Positions 44,623 to 53,820 of a stretch of DNA of 64,000 nt are shown here, one piece after another. The notes under the pieces are model-generated. The model saw nothing but the letters and a program-made list of their open reading frames with translations. It was not told where the DNA came from and searched no databases. This stretch comes from Pelagicoccus sp. SDUM812005 (lineage in GTDB: Bacteria > Verrucomicrobiota > Verrucomicrobiia > Opitutales > Opitutaceae): contig NZ_JARXIA010000006.1 in the NCBI RefSeq assembly GCF_031127875.1, positions 225,498-289,497 on the forward strand, in the 5' to 3' direction. Positions within the stretch are counted from its first letter, which is position 1; every line of letters begins with the position of its first letter. The translations under genes were made by a program, and so were the position numbers.

Positions 44623-45081
44623 ATGGAAGCTTTCGAATTCAGTTTAGCCCTCAAGCACCTTGGTTCCATTGCGATATCCTTCCTTCTCGCGTTGCCTTGC
44701 GCGTTTGAGCGGGAGAAGTATTCGCGCAGCGCGGGTCTGAGAACTTTTCCTTTGGTGGCGATCGGCGCCTGCAGCTTTCTCCTTGTCGGGGAATCGTTCC
44801 TTGGCGAAGGCGTAGAGGATAACGCCCGTCTCATGCAGGGCTTGATCGGCGGTTTGGGTTTCCTGGGAGGGGGCGCGATTCTCAAGAATGGCGGTTCCGT
44901 GGAGGGCATGGCTACGGCTGCGAGCATCTGGAATACGGGGGCGATCGGTATGGCGGTCGCTTACAACCGCTTCGAAATCGCCATCGCTCTTTGCCTCGCG
45001 AACCTGTTGACGCTGCGCCTCGGCTCGAACCTGAAGGGAGTCGTGGAAAGCAAGAAGCGGGACGACGGAGAGAAGGAGTAG
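44623..45081 (+). CDS. MgtC/SapB-family inner-membrane protein
   Basis: 152 aa from the Met at 44623 (EAFEFSLALKHLG); an upstream frame to 44566 is less likely. Several hydrophobic segments, the conserved LPCAFEREKYSRSAGLRTF motif (family GxERE...AGLRTH), and GLIGGLGFLGGGAILKNGGS. The family typically carries a cytoplasmic acidic pocket; MgtC of Salmonella helps survival at low Mg2+ by acting on ATP synthase. The 'RTF' replaces the usual 'RTH'. It stands alone between metH and a convergent receiver gene. Confidence 0.88.
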   Translation: MEAFEFSLALKHLGSIAISFLLALPCAFEREKYSRSAGLRTFPLVAIGACSFLLVGESFLGEGVEDNARLMQGLIGGLGFLGGGAILKNGGSVEGMATAASIWNTGAIGMAVAYNRFEIAIALCLANLLTLRLGSNLKGVVESKKRDDGEKE

Positions 45082-45495
45082 CTGGAAACCCGAAGGCGCG
45101 AGCCCCTATTGAGCTGAACCTGCAGGCGGCTGGCGGCGAGTTTACCGTATAGCGGATCCGGATACAGGAATCGCTGCTCGGATTTGAGCGGCTGCTTTTT
45201 CGTGGGATTGCTCAAAGGAGGCATAGTTTGAGCCATATCCTACGCTCGTCGGCTTTTGGCGCAGGCGATGCTGTTCGGAGGTCCGTCCCTGGCAACAGGG
45301 ATTGAGGGAGTGACGCTACTGTCTTTATTGACAGAAGCAGACAAATCCGGGGCCGGCGTTAGGGGTTATCGTCGGCCCCGAACTCCTTTCAGCGTCGGCG
45401 AGGCGAACGCTGTGAAAGTCCGTTCGTTGTTCTGAGCGAGACTGAAAGAGTTATCTGCAGCTGTCGTGGCTAGAAGCCTGCTATGCTGGTTTGGC
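45082..45495. other. Convergent intergenic region with three clustered hairpins
   Basis: 414 bp with no credible gene. Three hairpins lie in a row: CTGTC/GACAG (45319-45334), an 11-bp stem CGGGGCCGGCG/CGTCGGCCCCG with one G-T (45348-45380), and CTTTCAGCGT paired with ACGCTGTGAAAG through a 2-base bulge (45386-45418). None is followed by a T-run. They may be a factor-independent stop for both strands, or a structured RNA. Confidence 0.5.
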
Positions 45496-45876
45496 TTAAT
45501 CGCCAGTTTGTTCGAGCAAGCTTTTCACCGCTTCTTTCAGTGTCTCCGGGCTCAAAGGTTTGGATTCGAAGCTCGTGTTGCGTCGGAGCTGAGCCGGGAG
45601 GGTATTGAGCGGGGAATCGGAGGCGCTCATCAGCATGATCGGCATTTCGCAGCCAGCTTGTCGGATCTGGGCGATCACTTCCACGCCGTGTAGGCCAGGC
45701 ATGCGGTAGTCTACGATGACGAGGTCGAAGTTTCCTTCTTTTGCGAGTTTCAATCCCGCACTGGCAACTTGTTCCGTGGTGAGCTCGTACCCCAATCGTC
45801 CGAGGGCTATTTTAAAAGTTATCAGGATGGATGGTTCGTCATCGATCAAGAGGATCTTTTTGGTAGGAGAAGCCAT
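45496..45876 (-). CDS. Single-domain response regulator
   Basis: 126 aa CheY-like receiver: LLIDDEPSI, phospho-acceptor Asp56 in LVIVDYRMPGLHG, MLMSAS and a Lys (FESKPLSPE) at the expected place. Eleven base pairs separate it from the CheB-CheR-kinase gene upstream, so it is almost surely the cognate receiver of that kinase. No output domain. Confidence 0.93.
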   Translation of the reverse strand: MASPTKKILLIDDEPSILITFKIALGRLGYELTTEQVASAGLKLAKEGNFDLVIVDYRMPGLHGVEVIAQIRQAGCEMPIMLMSASDSPLNTLPAQLRRNTSFESKPLSPETLKEAVKSLLEQTGD

Positions 45877-45887
45877 AAAAAGGTACT

Positions 45888-48800
45888 TTAGCGCTGTCGA
45901 AACGGAATTATGAAGAAGAAAGAGGCTCCCTTGCCCTCGATGTTTTTTACGCCGATAGAGCCGCGGTGGCCGATCACGAATTCTCTCGCGATGCTGAGCC
46001 CTAGGCCTGTTCCCGGCTTCGAATTTCCGGGGGACTTGAAGAAGCGGTCGAAGACTTTATCCTGAAACTCTTCGGGAACTCCCTGGCCCTCGTCCGTCAC
46101 GCTGAAGCGAGCTTGGTCGTCGCCGTGAAGCTCGCAGGATATGTAAATAGTGCTTCCGCTGGGGCTGTGCTTGATGGCGTTGCCAATCAGGTTACCCAAG
46201 GTGTGCTTCATGTGTTGCAGATCGAGCTGCAAGGAGGGGATCGCTTCGTCCACTGAGACGCGGATCGCGTTGCCTTGCATCCGTATGGCGCTTGCGAAGT
46301 CGTTCAAGACGTCCTTGATCAGTTCGCCGGGCTTGATTTCGCTGAGCTCTAAGCGGTGATCTCCTTCTTCGAAGCGCGTGAGGTCGAGCAGGCTGTTTAG
46401 GGTACGCAGCAACCGTTCCGTCTCGTCGGAGGCTGTGCTCACTAGCGTCAGTTGCACTTCGTCCAGTTTCTCTTTCTCTTCGAGCATCAGTAGCAGGGCC
46501 ATGCGGATGCTCGTGACGGGGGTTTTGAGCTCGTGGCTAACGGTGCTCAGCAGGTTGGATTTCACTTCGTCAAGCAGTCGGAACTCCGTAACGTCTTGCA
46601 GGAGCAGGGTCACGCCGGTGACGTCTTTAGGTCCGCTGCCTCCGAAGTTGGGTTGGATACGGGGCAGGAGGTAGCGACGCTGCTTTCCGAACTGGAGTTG
46701 GATCACGCCGGTGTAGTCGTGGGCGATGTAGGGCTTCCGGGTTGAGAGTACCTGTTCCGCTAGTTTTTCGATCTCTGGCGGCAGAAAGGTTTCTCTGCCG
46801 AGCGTATTCATGAGCGAGCGCGCGTTTTGGCTGGCAAACTCGAGCTCGAGCTTGCGGTCGAGCACGAGGAGAATGTCGGGGATGTTGTCGATTACCGAGC
46901 TGAGGGCGGTCGCGTAGCGTCTGCTTTCTGCCTCGCTCTCGAGAAGGGCTCGCTCGTAGGCGGCACTTTCGGAGATGTCGCGGCAGATGGTGGATATGGC
47001 GTAGGTGGCTCCCTCCTTGTCGCGGTGCGCGAAGATGCTTTGGGAGATGGGAATTGTTTTTCCCGATCGAGTGAGGACCGTTGTGTTGCCGTTCCAGTGT
47101 CCGCTTTTCATGGCGGCTGGAATTCCGACTTTTCGAATGTGCTCGAAGGTTTCCGGGTCGTGGAAGTCGGAAATTCTATGGGCGGTTATATCTTCGTCTG
47201 GCCCGAGTTCTAGCATTTTTCTGCCGCCTGGATTCATGAACGTCACGATGCCGTCTGGATCGGCAGAGCCGATCAGGTCTCGGGAGGAGTGGACGACCGT
47301 AGTGAGCCAATCGCGGAACTTTTCGGCTTCGATGCGGAGGGAGATGTCGATGAGCGAGATTACGCAACCGCCCTCTGACTCGATCGGGTGCGTCCACATT
47401 TCGACCCAGGACTTTGCTTCGCCGACCCGGTTCACGACGAAGCGAGAAATTGCTCCCCCGGATTTCGTGTGAGATTTGGTGGTGGTGAAGGTTTTGAGAT
47501 TAACGGAATCGTCGGTGACCGTCTTGCGAAACACCTCGTCGAGAGGTTTGCCGATCACGTCCTTAAGGCTGTCGAGGTTGAGGATTCTGACGGCTTGGGG
47601 ATTCGCGTTCAGGCAGATTCCCGCTTCGTTGATGCGCAGGACACCTTCGGATAAGTTTTCAAGGATAACCCGAGATTCGACGGCGGTGCGGCGGACTTGC
47701 TCTTGCGACTCGTGAAGGTCCGTGATGTCGCGATCCGTGACCGAAATTCCTGTCAGCTCGTGGAGTTCGTCGTAGAGAGGGGAGACCTGGACGGATACAT
47801 GGACAAGTCGGCCGGATTTCGTTTTGCGGGTGGTGTGAAACGGAGTTACGTTTTTTCCCTCTCGTATTTGGCTGATGTAGCGACTGATCTCCTCCTTTTG
47901 CTCGTCGGTGCTCGCGATTAGGTTTCTCGGGTCCTCGCCGATCGACTCTTCAGGAGTAAACCCGAAGAGCTTTGTCGCTCCTGGATTCCAGGAGTTGATC
48001 TTGCCTTCGAGCGAGAGGGTGAGGATGGCGTCCTCCGAATTTTCGACGATTGAGGAGAGCAGACGAGCCTTGTCTTCTGCTTCCTTGATGGAAGAGATGT
48101 CCACAATGGTTCCTACAACGCCATGGAGCTGGCCGTCGACGTAGTGAGGGAGGATGCGTACGAGGTAAGGGGTTCCTGACTTGTCGGAAACCTGTCGTTC
48201 GAGGGAGCTTTGTCCGTCGCAAGCAGTCTTCAGGTCGTCGATTAGGTCCGGGTAGCGAAGATCCGTCGTGAAATCTTCCAATGAGCGGCCGATGTCTGGA
48301 GCGTGCAGGTGAAATAGCTGAGCGACAAGGGGGGTGAAGCGTTTCAACCTCAATGCGGAATCAAGGAAGAATACTCCAACTTCAGAGGTTCTGAGCAGGC
48401 CCTCAAGGTCGGCTGTGACATCGCTCAGTTCGAGTATCTTCTGCTGGTGTTCTGCGTTAACGGAATGAAGTTCCTCGTTGACTGACTGTAGTTCCTCGTT
48501 GGTGCTTTGGAGTTCTTCGTTGCTTGCTACCAGTTCCTCGTTGGTTGCTTGCAGTTCCTCGTTGCTCGCCTCCAGTTCCTCGATCGCGGAGTTGAGGCTT
48601 TCTTGGGTCGTGCTCAGTTCGTCCTCCAGGGATTTTACGTGATCCTCTCTTTCCGGCGCGAATACCGTAGGGGTCGAGCTCGTTTTATCGATGGGCTCTT
48701 CTCGAGATTCGAAAGCGATCAGGAAGCGAGTCGACTTGGTGCGTACGTCGAAGATTTGTTGCGCGGTTATGTCTAGCGTTGAGAGCCCGTCGGCCGACTC

Positions 48801-50567
48801 GAATTCGATTCCAAGGAGGCGGGTTGGGCCATCCTCGGTTTTCGCTCGTCTCAAAACCGCGGATACAGGGTTTTTCAAAGCTCTTGGCAGGCAGTCCGGA
48901 ACCTTGACTGTCGCTCGTCCGGGCGGGAGGCGGACGAAGGCTTCCGCTCCTTTGAAGGAGTGGAGAATCGTATAGTCGGAATCGATGAGGAGACTGCGGG
49001 GCATGTAATTTTCCAGCAGTGTTTCGTAGGTGCGAAGCGTGTGGTTCAGATTTATCTTTTGCTCCCAGCTGTGCCCGGGCGCTAGGAGGGGCGTATAATC
49101 TGCGAAGGTGTTGAAGGTTCGTCCCTCGCTGGGAAGAACCGTGGTACGGGTGGCTTCGATCTTTTTGTAGATCTTCGCACGCTTGTCTACGGTCACGAAT
49201 TCGTTTTCGTGGCCGAACGGCGACTCGCTGGAGCCGAGGAAGAGGTAGCCATCGCGCTTCAAGCCGAAATGGAAAAGGGATAGGACTTTCTTCTTAGCCG
49301 CTGGCTTGAAGTAGATAAGCATATTGCGGCAGGAGATGAGATCCATGCGCGTGAAGGGAGGAGAGACCAGCGCGTTGTGGATCGCGAATACGATCACCGA
49401 GCGTAGCGATTCCTTGGCTCGATATTTCTCCCCGGCTTGTTCGAAGTAGCGTTCTTGGAGTTCGGGGTCCAGGCATTCTATTTCGTCGGCCTCGTAGGTT
49501 CCCCGGCTGGCTACTTCTAGCGACTCTTTGTGTACGTCAGTCGCGAAGATTTTGAGTTGGGTCCGTTTATTCGCCACGCGTATCCTTTCCAGGAAAAGGA
49601 TGCCTAAAGTGTATGCTTCCTGTCCAGCGGCGCAGCCCTCTACCCAGACGCGTATTTCGTCGTGGTCGCTCGCCGCATCGACGAGGGGCGCTACGGTGTT
49701 TTTATCGAGCGACTGCATGGCGTCGGGATCGCGGAAGAAGGACGAGACACCAATCAGCAGGTCCTGGTAGAGGTCCGAGATGCGTTCTGGATCCTCTTCG
49801 AGGCGTCGGATAAAGTTTTCGGGAGAGTCGTTTCCGTCGAGAACCATCCGGCGATTGATGCGGCGTAGGATCATCGACGGATTGTATTGAGAGAAGTCGA
49901 TGCCGAAATGGCTTTTGAGTGTTTCCAGCACCTTGCGGGTGCTGAGGTCGAACTCCGGATTGTCGTCTAGAGCTGCGGTTCCGTGCGAAAGCATCGCACG
50001 GTTCATGATCGCCCGAGGGATCGCTTCGGGATCCAGTTGCGCATCGACTTTGCCTGTCTCCATGGCCGCTACGAGCATCCCGGAGAACTTCGCGGTTTCG
50101 TTGGTTTGGACCACCACGAAGCCTCCTGCGTCGTGCACGTGCTTGATTCCACGTGACCCATCGGTGCCTGTTCCTGAAAGTACGACGGCTACTGCTCGTG
50201 ACCCAGCCTCCTGCGCCAAAGACTTGAAGAAATGATCGATCGGCAAGCTGAGGTGATCGCTGTTGTCGATAGCCATCAGGCGCAAGCGCCCGTCGCTTAT
50301 GACCATCTCATGGCGTGGTGGCATCAGGTAGATGTTGCCAGTCTCGAGAAGGACATTGTCGCTGGCTACCGAGATCGGGAGGGCCACTTTTCGAGCTAGT
50401 AGTTCATCCATCTTCGACTCGAAGTCAGGCGAGAGGTGCTGGATGAGCACATAGGCGGCTTCGAACTGTGGATTAACGTTTGAAAAGAAAACTTGTAGGG
50501 CTTCGAGTCCTCCGGCGGAGGCCCCGATGCCTATGATGGGGAAGGCTCTATCGTCTGGGCTTTGCAC
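45888..50567 (-). CDS. CheB-CheR-PAS hybrid histidine kinase
   Basis: 1559 aa. Domains: CheB methylesterase without receiver (1-190; triad Ser17, His44, Asp135 intact), CheR methyltransferase (about 210-475; GCAAGQEAYTLG, CRNMLIYF), a long coiled coil (about 640-725) of tandem NEELQ-type heptads, four to five PAS domains (about 730-1325), HisKA (TVSHELKTPVTSI near 1345) and HATPase (GTGLGLSIAREFV). No membrane segment. Such proteins may methylate or demethylate a receptor and signal through the kinase. In the CheR motif the first Glu of GEE is Gln. The cognate receiver is 11 bp downstream. Confidence 0.95.
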   Translation of the reverse strand: MQSPDDRAFPIIGIGASAGGLEALQVFFSNVNPQFEAAYVLIQHLSPDFESKMDELLARKVALPISVASDNVLLETGNIYLMPPRHEMVISDGRLRLMAIDNSDHLSLPIDHFFKSLAQEAGSRAVAVVLSGTGTDGSRGIKHVHDAGGFVVVQTNETAKFSGMLVAAMETGKVDAQLDPEAIPRAIMNRAMLSHGTAALDDNPEFDLSTRKVLETLKSHFGIDFSQYNPSMILRRINRRMVLDGNDSPENFIRRLEEDPERISDLYQDLLIGVSSFFRDPDAMQSLDKNTVAPLVDAASDHDEIRVWVEGCAAGQEAYTLGILFLERIRVANKRTQLKIFATDVHKESLEVASRGTYEADEIECLDPELQERYFEQAGEKYRAKESLRSVIVFAIHNALVSPPFTRMDLISCRNMLIYFKPAAKKKVLSLFHFGLKRDGYLFLGSSESPFGHENEFVTVDKRAKIYKKIEATRTTVLPSEGRTFNTFADYTPLLAPGHSWEQKINLNHTLRTYETLLENYMPRSLLIDSDYTILHSFKGAEAFVRLPPGRATVKVPDCLPRALKNPVSAVLRRAKTEDGPTRLLGIEFESADGLSTLDITAQQIFDVRTKSTRFLIAFESREEPIDKTSSTPTVFAPEREDHVKSLEDELSTTQESLNSAIEELEASNEELQATNEELVASNEELQSTNEELQSVNEELHSVNAEHQQKILELSDVTADLEGLLRTSEVGVFFLDSALRLKRFTPLVAQLFHLHAPDIGRSLEDFTTDLRYPDLIDDLKTACDGQSSLERQVSDKSGTPYLVRILPHYVDGQLHGVVGTIVDISSIKEAEDKARLLSSIVENSEDAILTLSLEGKINSWNPGATKLFGFTPEESIGEDPRNLIASTDEQKEEISRYISQIREGKNVTPFHTTRKTKSGRLVHVSVQVSPLYDELHELTGISVTDRDITDLHESQEQVRRTAVESRVILENLSEGVLRINEAGICLNANPQAVRILNLDSLKDVIGKPLDEVFRKTVTDDSVNLKTFTTTKSHTKSGGAISRFVVNRVGEAKSWVEMWTHPIESEGGCVISLIDISLRIEAEKFRDWLTTVVHSSRDLIGSADPDGIVTFMNPGGRKMLELGPDEDITAHRISDFHDPETFEHIRKVGIPAAMKSGHWNGNTTVLTRSGKTIPISQSIFAHRDKEGATYAISTICRDISESAAYERALLESEAESRRYATALSSVIDNIPDILLVLDRKLELEFASQNARSLMNTLGRETFLPPEIEKLAEQVLSTRKPYIAHDYTGVIQLQFGKQRRYLLPRIQPNFGGSGPKDVTGVTLLLQDVTEFRLLDEVKSNLLSTVSHELKTPVTSIRMALLLMLEEKEKLDEVQLTLVSTASDETERLLRTLNSLLDLTRFEEGDHRLELSEIKPGELIKDVLNDFASAIRMQGNAIRVSVDEAIPSLQLDLQHMKHTLGNLIGNAIKHSPSGSTIYISCELHGDDQARFSVTDEGQGVPEEFQDKVFDRFFKSPGNSKPGTGLGLSIAREFVIGHRGSIGVKNIEGKGASFFFIIPFRQR

Positions 50568-50950
50568 TGTGTCGCTTTCGGTTCTGGTGCGGGGGGAAAT
50601 TCATCGAGTTCAGATTGGGAACGGCATTGGGATCCAGCTGAATGGGCTCGACGATCGATGAATTCAAGGCAGGCGGCATCAGTCCGCTGGATGGAGCGAG
50701 TGGAGAATATGATTCGGAAATGGCTGGGGACAATACGGAAAATTGAACGTTCCGCTTCCGAACACGGTTATCCTATATCGAGGATCCGATCGTCTCTGGA
50801 GGGTGCGGCGTTCCGTATCCAGCTCGGGGTATGGCGGCTGCGCCCGTGGACGAGCGTTCCGGCCAACTTAGAGGGCAGGTAGCCTTGAAGGGCTGTGACG
50901 AATGAGGGCAGCCAGTCTCGAAATCTCAAGGAAAAAGTGCTGAGACGGCT
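50568..50950. other. Intergenic region with a 10-bp inverted repeat
   Basis: 383 bp between LysR and the CheB-CheR gene, both leftward. No convincing gene; a 106-codon rightward frame has no match. AATTCATCGA at 50598-50607 and TCGATGAATT at 50655-50664 are perfect inverted copies 47 bp apart, 31 to 97 bp upstream of the hybrid kinase start, and may be a regulator site. After the LysR stop a weak CTGA/TCAG stem precedes five T residues on the minus strand. Confidence 0.45.
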
Positions 50951-51844
50951 TCAGTCGCCGAGCAGGTCTTGTCCGGTGAGGATGTCGATGAACTTCTTCA
51001 TGGCGGGCGTGAGCACGCGACCTTTGCGGTGGAGGATGCCGAGCGGGCGATCGAAGGCGGGACCGTCGATGGGAATGGCGCAGAGGGTGCCTTGCTTGAT
51101 CTCTTGCAGCACGGTGGCTTTGGGCACGATGGCGATACCGGCGTCGATTTCCACGGCGCGCTTCACGGTCTCGATGTTGTCGAACTCCATGACGGGATCG
51201 ATTTCGATCTTTTGCTCCTTGAAGATCTGGTCCACCGCCTTGCGGGTGGGGATGTCGGGATCGAAGCTGATGAACTTGTGGCTGGCGAGGGTTTCGAGCT
51301 GGAGGCTGGATTCCTTGGCGAGCGGATTGTTCGGGTGGCAAATGGTGATGAGGCGGTCCTTGCGGAAGTCGGTGATCTCGATTTGGCGGTTTTTCTGGGG
51401 AAAGGCGACGAGGCCGAAATCGACGGAGTTGTGCAGGATGTCCTCGTAGACGAGGTTGGAACGTCGGTACTCGACGCGTACGTTCACGTTGGGAAATTCG
51501 GTGAGGAAGCTCTTGATATAGGGAGGCAGCTCGTGCAGGCCGATGCTGTAGATGGTGGAGATGCGGATGGTGCCGGAGATGACCTTGCGCATCTCCATCA
51601 GCTCGCTCAGCAGCTTCTCGTAGCCGTGCAGGATTTCCTTGGCGGACTGGTAGACGCGCTCGCCTTCGCGGGTCAGCTGGAATTGCTTCTGGCTGCGATC
51701 GATGAGCAGGGCGGCGAAATGCTTCTCCATCGACCTCGCTTGCTGGCTGACCGCCGACTGCGTCACGCCGTTGAGCCGAGCGGCTTTGGAGAAGCTTTTG
51801 GTTTCGACTAAGTCGGCGAAGATCTTGAAGTTGTCTATTTGCAT
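50951..51844 (-). CDS. LysR-family transcriptional regulator
   Basis: 297 aa, standard length. N-terminal winged helix (1-60: FKIFADLVETKSFSKAARLN, VTQSAVSQQ), then a two-lobed effector domain (about 90-297) of the CysB/CbbR type. It probably binds a small metabolite and regulates itself and the divergent gene yggS across a 68-bp gap carrying a tandem repeat. Effector unknown. Confidence 0.93.
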   Translation of the reverse strand: MQIDNFKIFADLVETKSFSKAARLNGVTQSAVSQQARSMEKHFAALLIDRSQKQFQLTREGERVYQSAKEILHGYEKLLSELMEMRKVISGTIRISTIYSIGLHELPPYIKSFLTEFPNVNVRVEYRRSNLVYEDILHNSVDFGLVAFPQKNRQIEITDFRKDRLITICHPNNPLAKESSLQLETLASHKFISFDPDIPTRKAVDQIFKEQKIEIDPVMEFDNIETVKRAVEIDAGIAIVPKATVLQEIKQGTLCAIPIDGPAFDRPLGILHRKGRVLTPAMKKFIDILTGQDLLGD

Positions 51845-51858
51845 GCGAGGAGTTTTTT

Positions 51859-51883
51859 AACTAGGTTTATAACTTAGGCTTAT
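51859..51883. promoter_or_regulatory. Candidate LysR operator: tandem repeat with T-N11-A dyad
   Basis: AACTAGGTTTAT (51859-51870) is followed directly by AACTTAGGCTTAT (51871-51883), an imperfect direct repeat. The overlapping ATAA-N7-TTAT (51869-51883) fits the T-N11-A LysR box. It lies between the divergent lysR and yggS starts, as such operators usually do. Confidence 0.5.
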
Positions 51884-51912
51884 TGAGGCAACACTAAATA
51901 GTAGAAATCTTA

Positions 51913-52617
51913 ATGCTAGTATCTTACGAAGATTTTCAGGCGAATTTGGCTCGGGTGAACGAGCAGATCGCTGCTGCTTGCGGCAGGGCGGGGCGCGAGG
52001 TGGATTCGGTGCGGCTGCTGCCGGTCACCAAGAATCATCCAGCGGATGTCGCTCGCTATGCGTGGCAGGCGGGCTTGCGTTCGGTGGGGGAAAATCGGGT
52101 TCAGGAGGCTTTGGGCAAGATGGGCGAGGCGGATGCGGAGCTGGCCTGGGAGTTGATCGGCCCTTTGCAGAGCAACAAGGCCAAGAAGGTGGCGGAGCAT
52201 TTCGATCGGGTGCAGACGGTAGACCGGGCTAAGATCGCTCAGGCCCTGGACCGCTATGCGGGAGAGGCGGGGCGGAGCTTGGCGGTACTTTTGCAGATCA
52301 ACGCGGGGCGGGACCCGGCGAAGTCGGGCGCGGAGCTGGAGCAGGCCCCGGCCTTGCTGGAGGCAGCGTTGGCTTGTCCGAATTTGAGGGTGGAGGGCTT
52401 GATGACGATCGCTCCGCTTTCGGACGACCCGGAGGTGGCGCGAAGGACTTTTGCCAGCTTGCGGGAGTGTCGCGATGCCTTGAGCGAGCGCTTCGGAGTG
52501 GATCTTCCCGAGCTTTCCATGGGAATGAGCGGCGACATGGCGGAGGCAATCGCCGAAGGCAGCACCATGGTAAGGGTGGGAACTGCTCTATACGGACAGC
52601 GTAACTACGCTGGCTAG
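51913..52617 (+). CDS. yggS: PLP homeostasis protein (YggS/PLPBP family)
   Basis: 234 aa, single-domain alanine-racemase-like barrel. PLP Lys40 lies in LPVTKNHPAD; LRSVGENRVQEAL, WELIGPLQSNKAKK and LSMGMSGDMAEAIAEGSTMV are signature blocks. It binds pyridoxal phosphate and controls vitamin B6 and amino-acid pools without known catalysis. Divergent from lysR, 37 bp upstream of the oxidoreductase gene. Start chosen at the ATG after the LysR-like operator. Confidence 0.95.
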   Translation: MLVSYEDFQANLARVNEQIAAACGRAGREVDSVRLLPVTKNHPADVARYAWQAGLRSVGENRVQEALGKMGEADAELAWELIGPLQSNKAKKVAEHFDRVQTVDRAKIAQALDRYAGEAGRSLAVLLQINAGRDPAKSGAELEQAPALLEAALACPNLRVEGLMTIAPLSDDPEVARRTFASLRECRDALSERFGVDLPELSMGMSGDMAEAIAEGSTMVRVGTALYGQRNYAG

Positions 52618-52654
52618 GGGGGCGGGAGCCTAGTAACGTTTTCCTTCTATATAT

Positions 52655-53755
52655 ATGAGTGACGTAATGAAAGTCGGTGTCATCGGTTGCGGGAATATCA
52701 GTCCGCAGTATTTCAAGGGAGCGAAGCTTTACAGCGAGATCGAGATCGTCGCTTGCGCGGACCTCAATGTGGACTTGGCCAAGGCGAGAGCGGAGGAGTT
52801 CAGGGTGCCGAAGGCGCTTTCGGTGGACGCTTTGCTCGCGGATCCGGATTTGGATATCGTGCTCAACTTGACCACGCCTCAGTTTCACGCCCCGCTGAAC
52901 CGGCGCATTTTGGAGGCGGGGAAGCATGCCTACTGCGAGAAGCCCTTCGCGACGAATCGCGAGGAAGGACGGCAGGTCCTGGAACTTGCGGCCAAGAAGG
53001 GGCTGCGGGTAGGCTGCGCTCCGGACACGTTTTTGAGCTCGCCGCTGCAGACGGCTCGCAAGTTGGTGGACGAAGGCTTCATCGGCTCGGTTTTCGGCGG
53101 CACGGCGGTTTTCGCCTGCGCGGGGCACGAGCGTTGGCATCCGAATCCGGAATTCTACTACAAGCTGGGCGGCGGTCCGGTCCTGGATATGGCGCCTTAC
53201 TACTTCACGGTTTTGGTTAACCTGTTCGGTTCGGCGGTATCGGTGGTCGCCTCGGGAAAGCAGGTTTTTGCTGAGCGCACGGTGGGCAGCGGTCCGCTGG
53301 AGGGATCGAAGATCGCGGTGGAAACGCCGACGCATAACGTAAGCATTATCGAATTCGAAAACGGCGCCACCGTGAGCGCCATGTTCAGCTTCGACGTGCA
53401 AGGCGAGCACAACCTGCCGATGTTGACCCTGTACGGGACGGAGGGAAACCTTTCCTTGCCGGATCCGAATTGCTTCGACGGCGAGTTGCGGGTTTGCCGC
53501 GCCAGCGGAAGTTGGGAAAGCCTGTCCTTGCAGCACAACTACGAAGGGGCTCGGGCTTTGGGAATCGCCGATATGGCGGCCGCGATTCGCGGCGAGCGTC
53601 CGCATCGGGCGAACGGAGAGATGGCCTTTCACGTGTTCGACCTGATGGTGGCCTGCGAGGAGGCAGCCTCTAGCGGCCAGAGGGTGTCGGTCGCGTCCCG
53701 CTTCGAGCGCTTGCCAGCCATAGGGGCGTCCGAAGGCGAGTCGCCTCGATTCTAG
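52655..53755 (+). CDS. Gfo/Idh/MocA-family oxidoreductase
   Basis: 366 aa NAD(P)-dependent sugar or cyclitol dehydrogenase. VGVIGCGNISPQYF (Rossmann) at 7-20, YCEKPFATN (EKP) near residue 90, and the long C-terminal domain with GGGPVLDMAPYYF, where the family places the catalytic His; here that position appears to be Tyr. Substrate unknown. Sits between yggS and the Nudix/folate operon. It differs from the one at 4685 and is GC-rich. Confidence 0.9.
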   Translation: MSDVMKVGVIGCGNISPQYFKGAKLYSEIEIVACADLNVDLAKARAEEFRVPKALSVDALLADPDLDIVLNLTTPQFHAPLNRRILEAGKHAYCEKPFATNREEGRQVLELAAKKGLRVGCAPDTFLSSPLQTARKLVDEGFIGSVFGGTAVFACAGHERWHPNPEFYYKLGGGPVLDMAPYYFTVLVNLFGSAVSVVASGKQVFAERTVGSGPLEGSKIAVETPTHNVSIIEFENGATVSAMFSFDVQGEHNLPMLTLYGTEGNLSLPDPNCFDGELRVCRASGSWESLSLQHNYEGARALGIADMAAAIRGERPHRANGEMAFHVFDLMVACEEAASSGQRVSVASRFERLPAIGASEGESPRF

Positions 53756-53820
53756 GAATCGCCAGCTGGGCTCGGGCCGGCGCCTTTTTTTGCATTGGCG
53801 CCGGAGCGGGCTTTCGCAGG

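Noticed and set aside
50562..50882. Rightward 106-codon frame in the LysR/CheB-CheR gap
   Set aside because: No homology seen, no ribosome site, and it overlaps the start of the hybrid kinase and its likely promoter.
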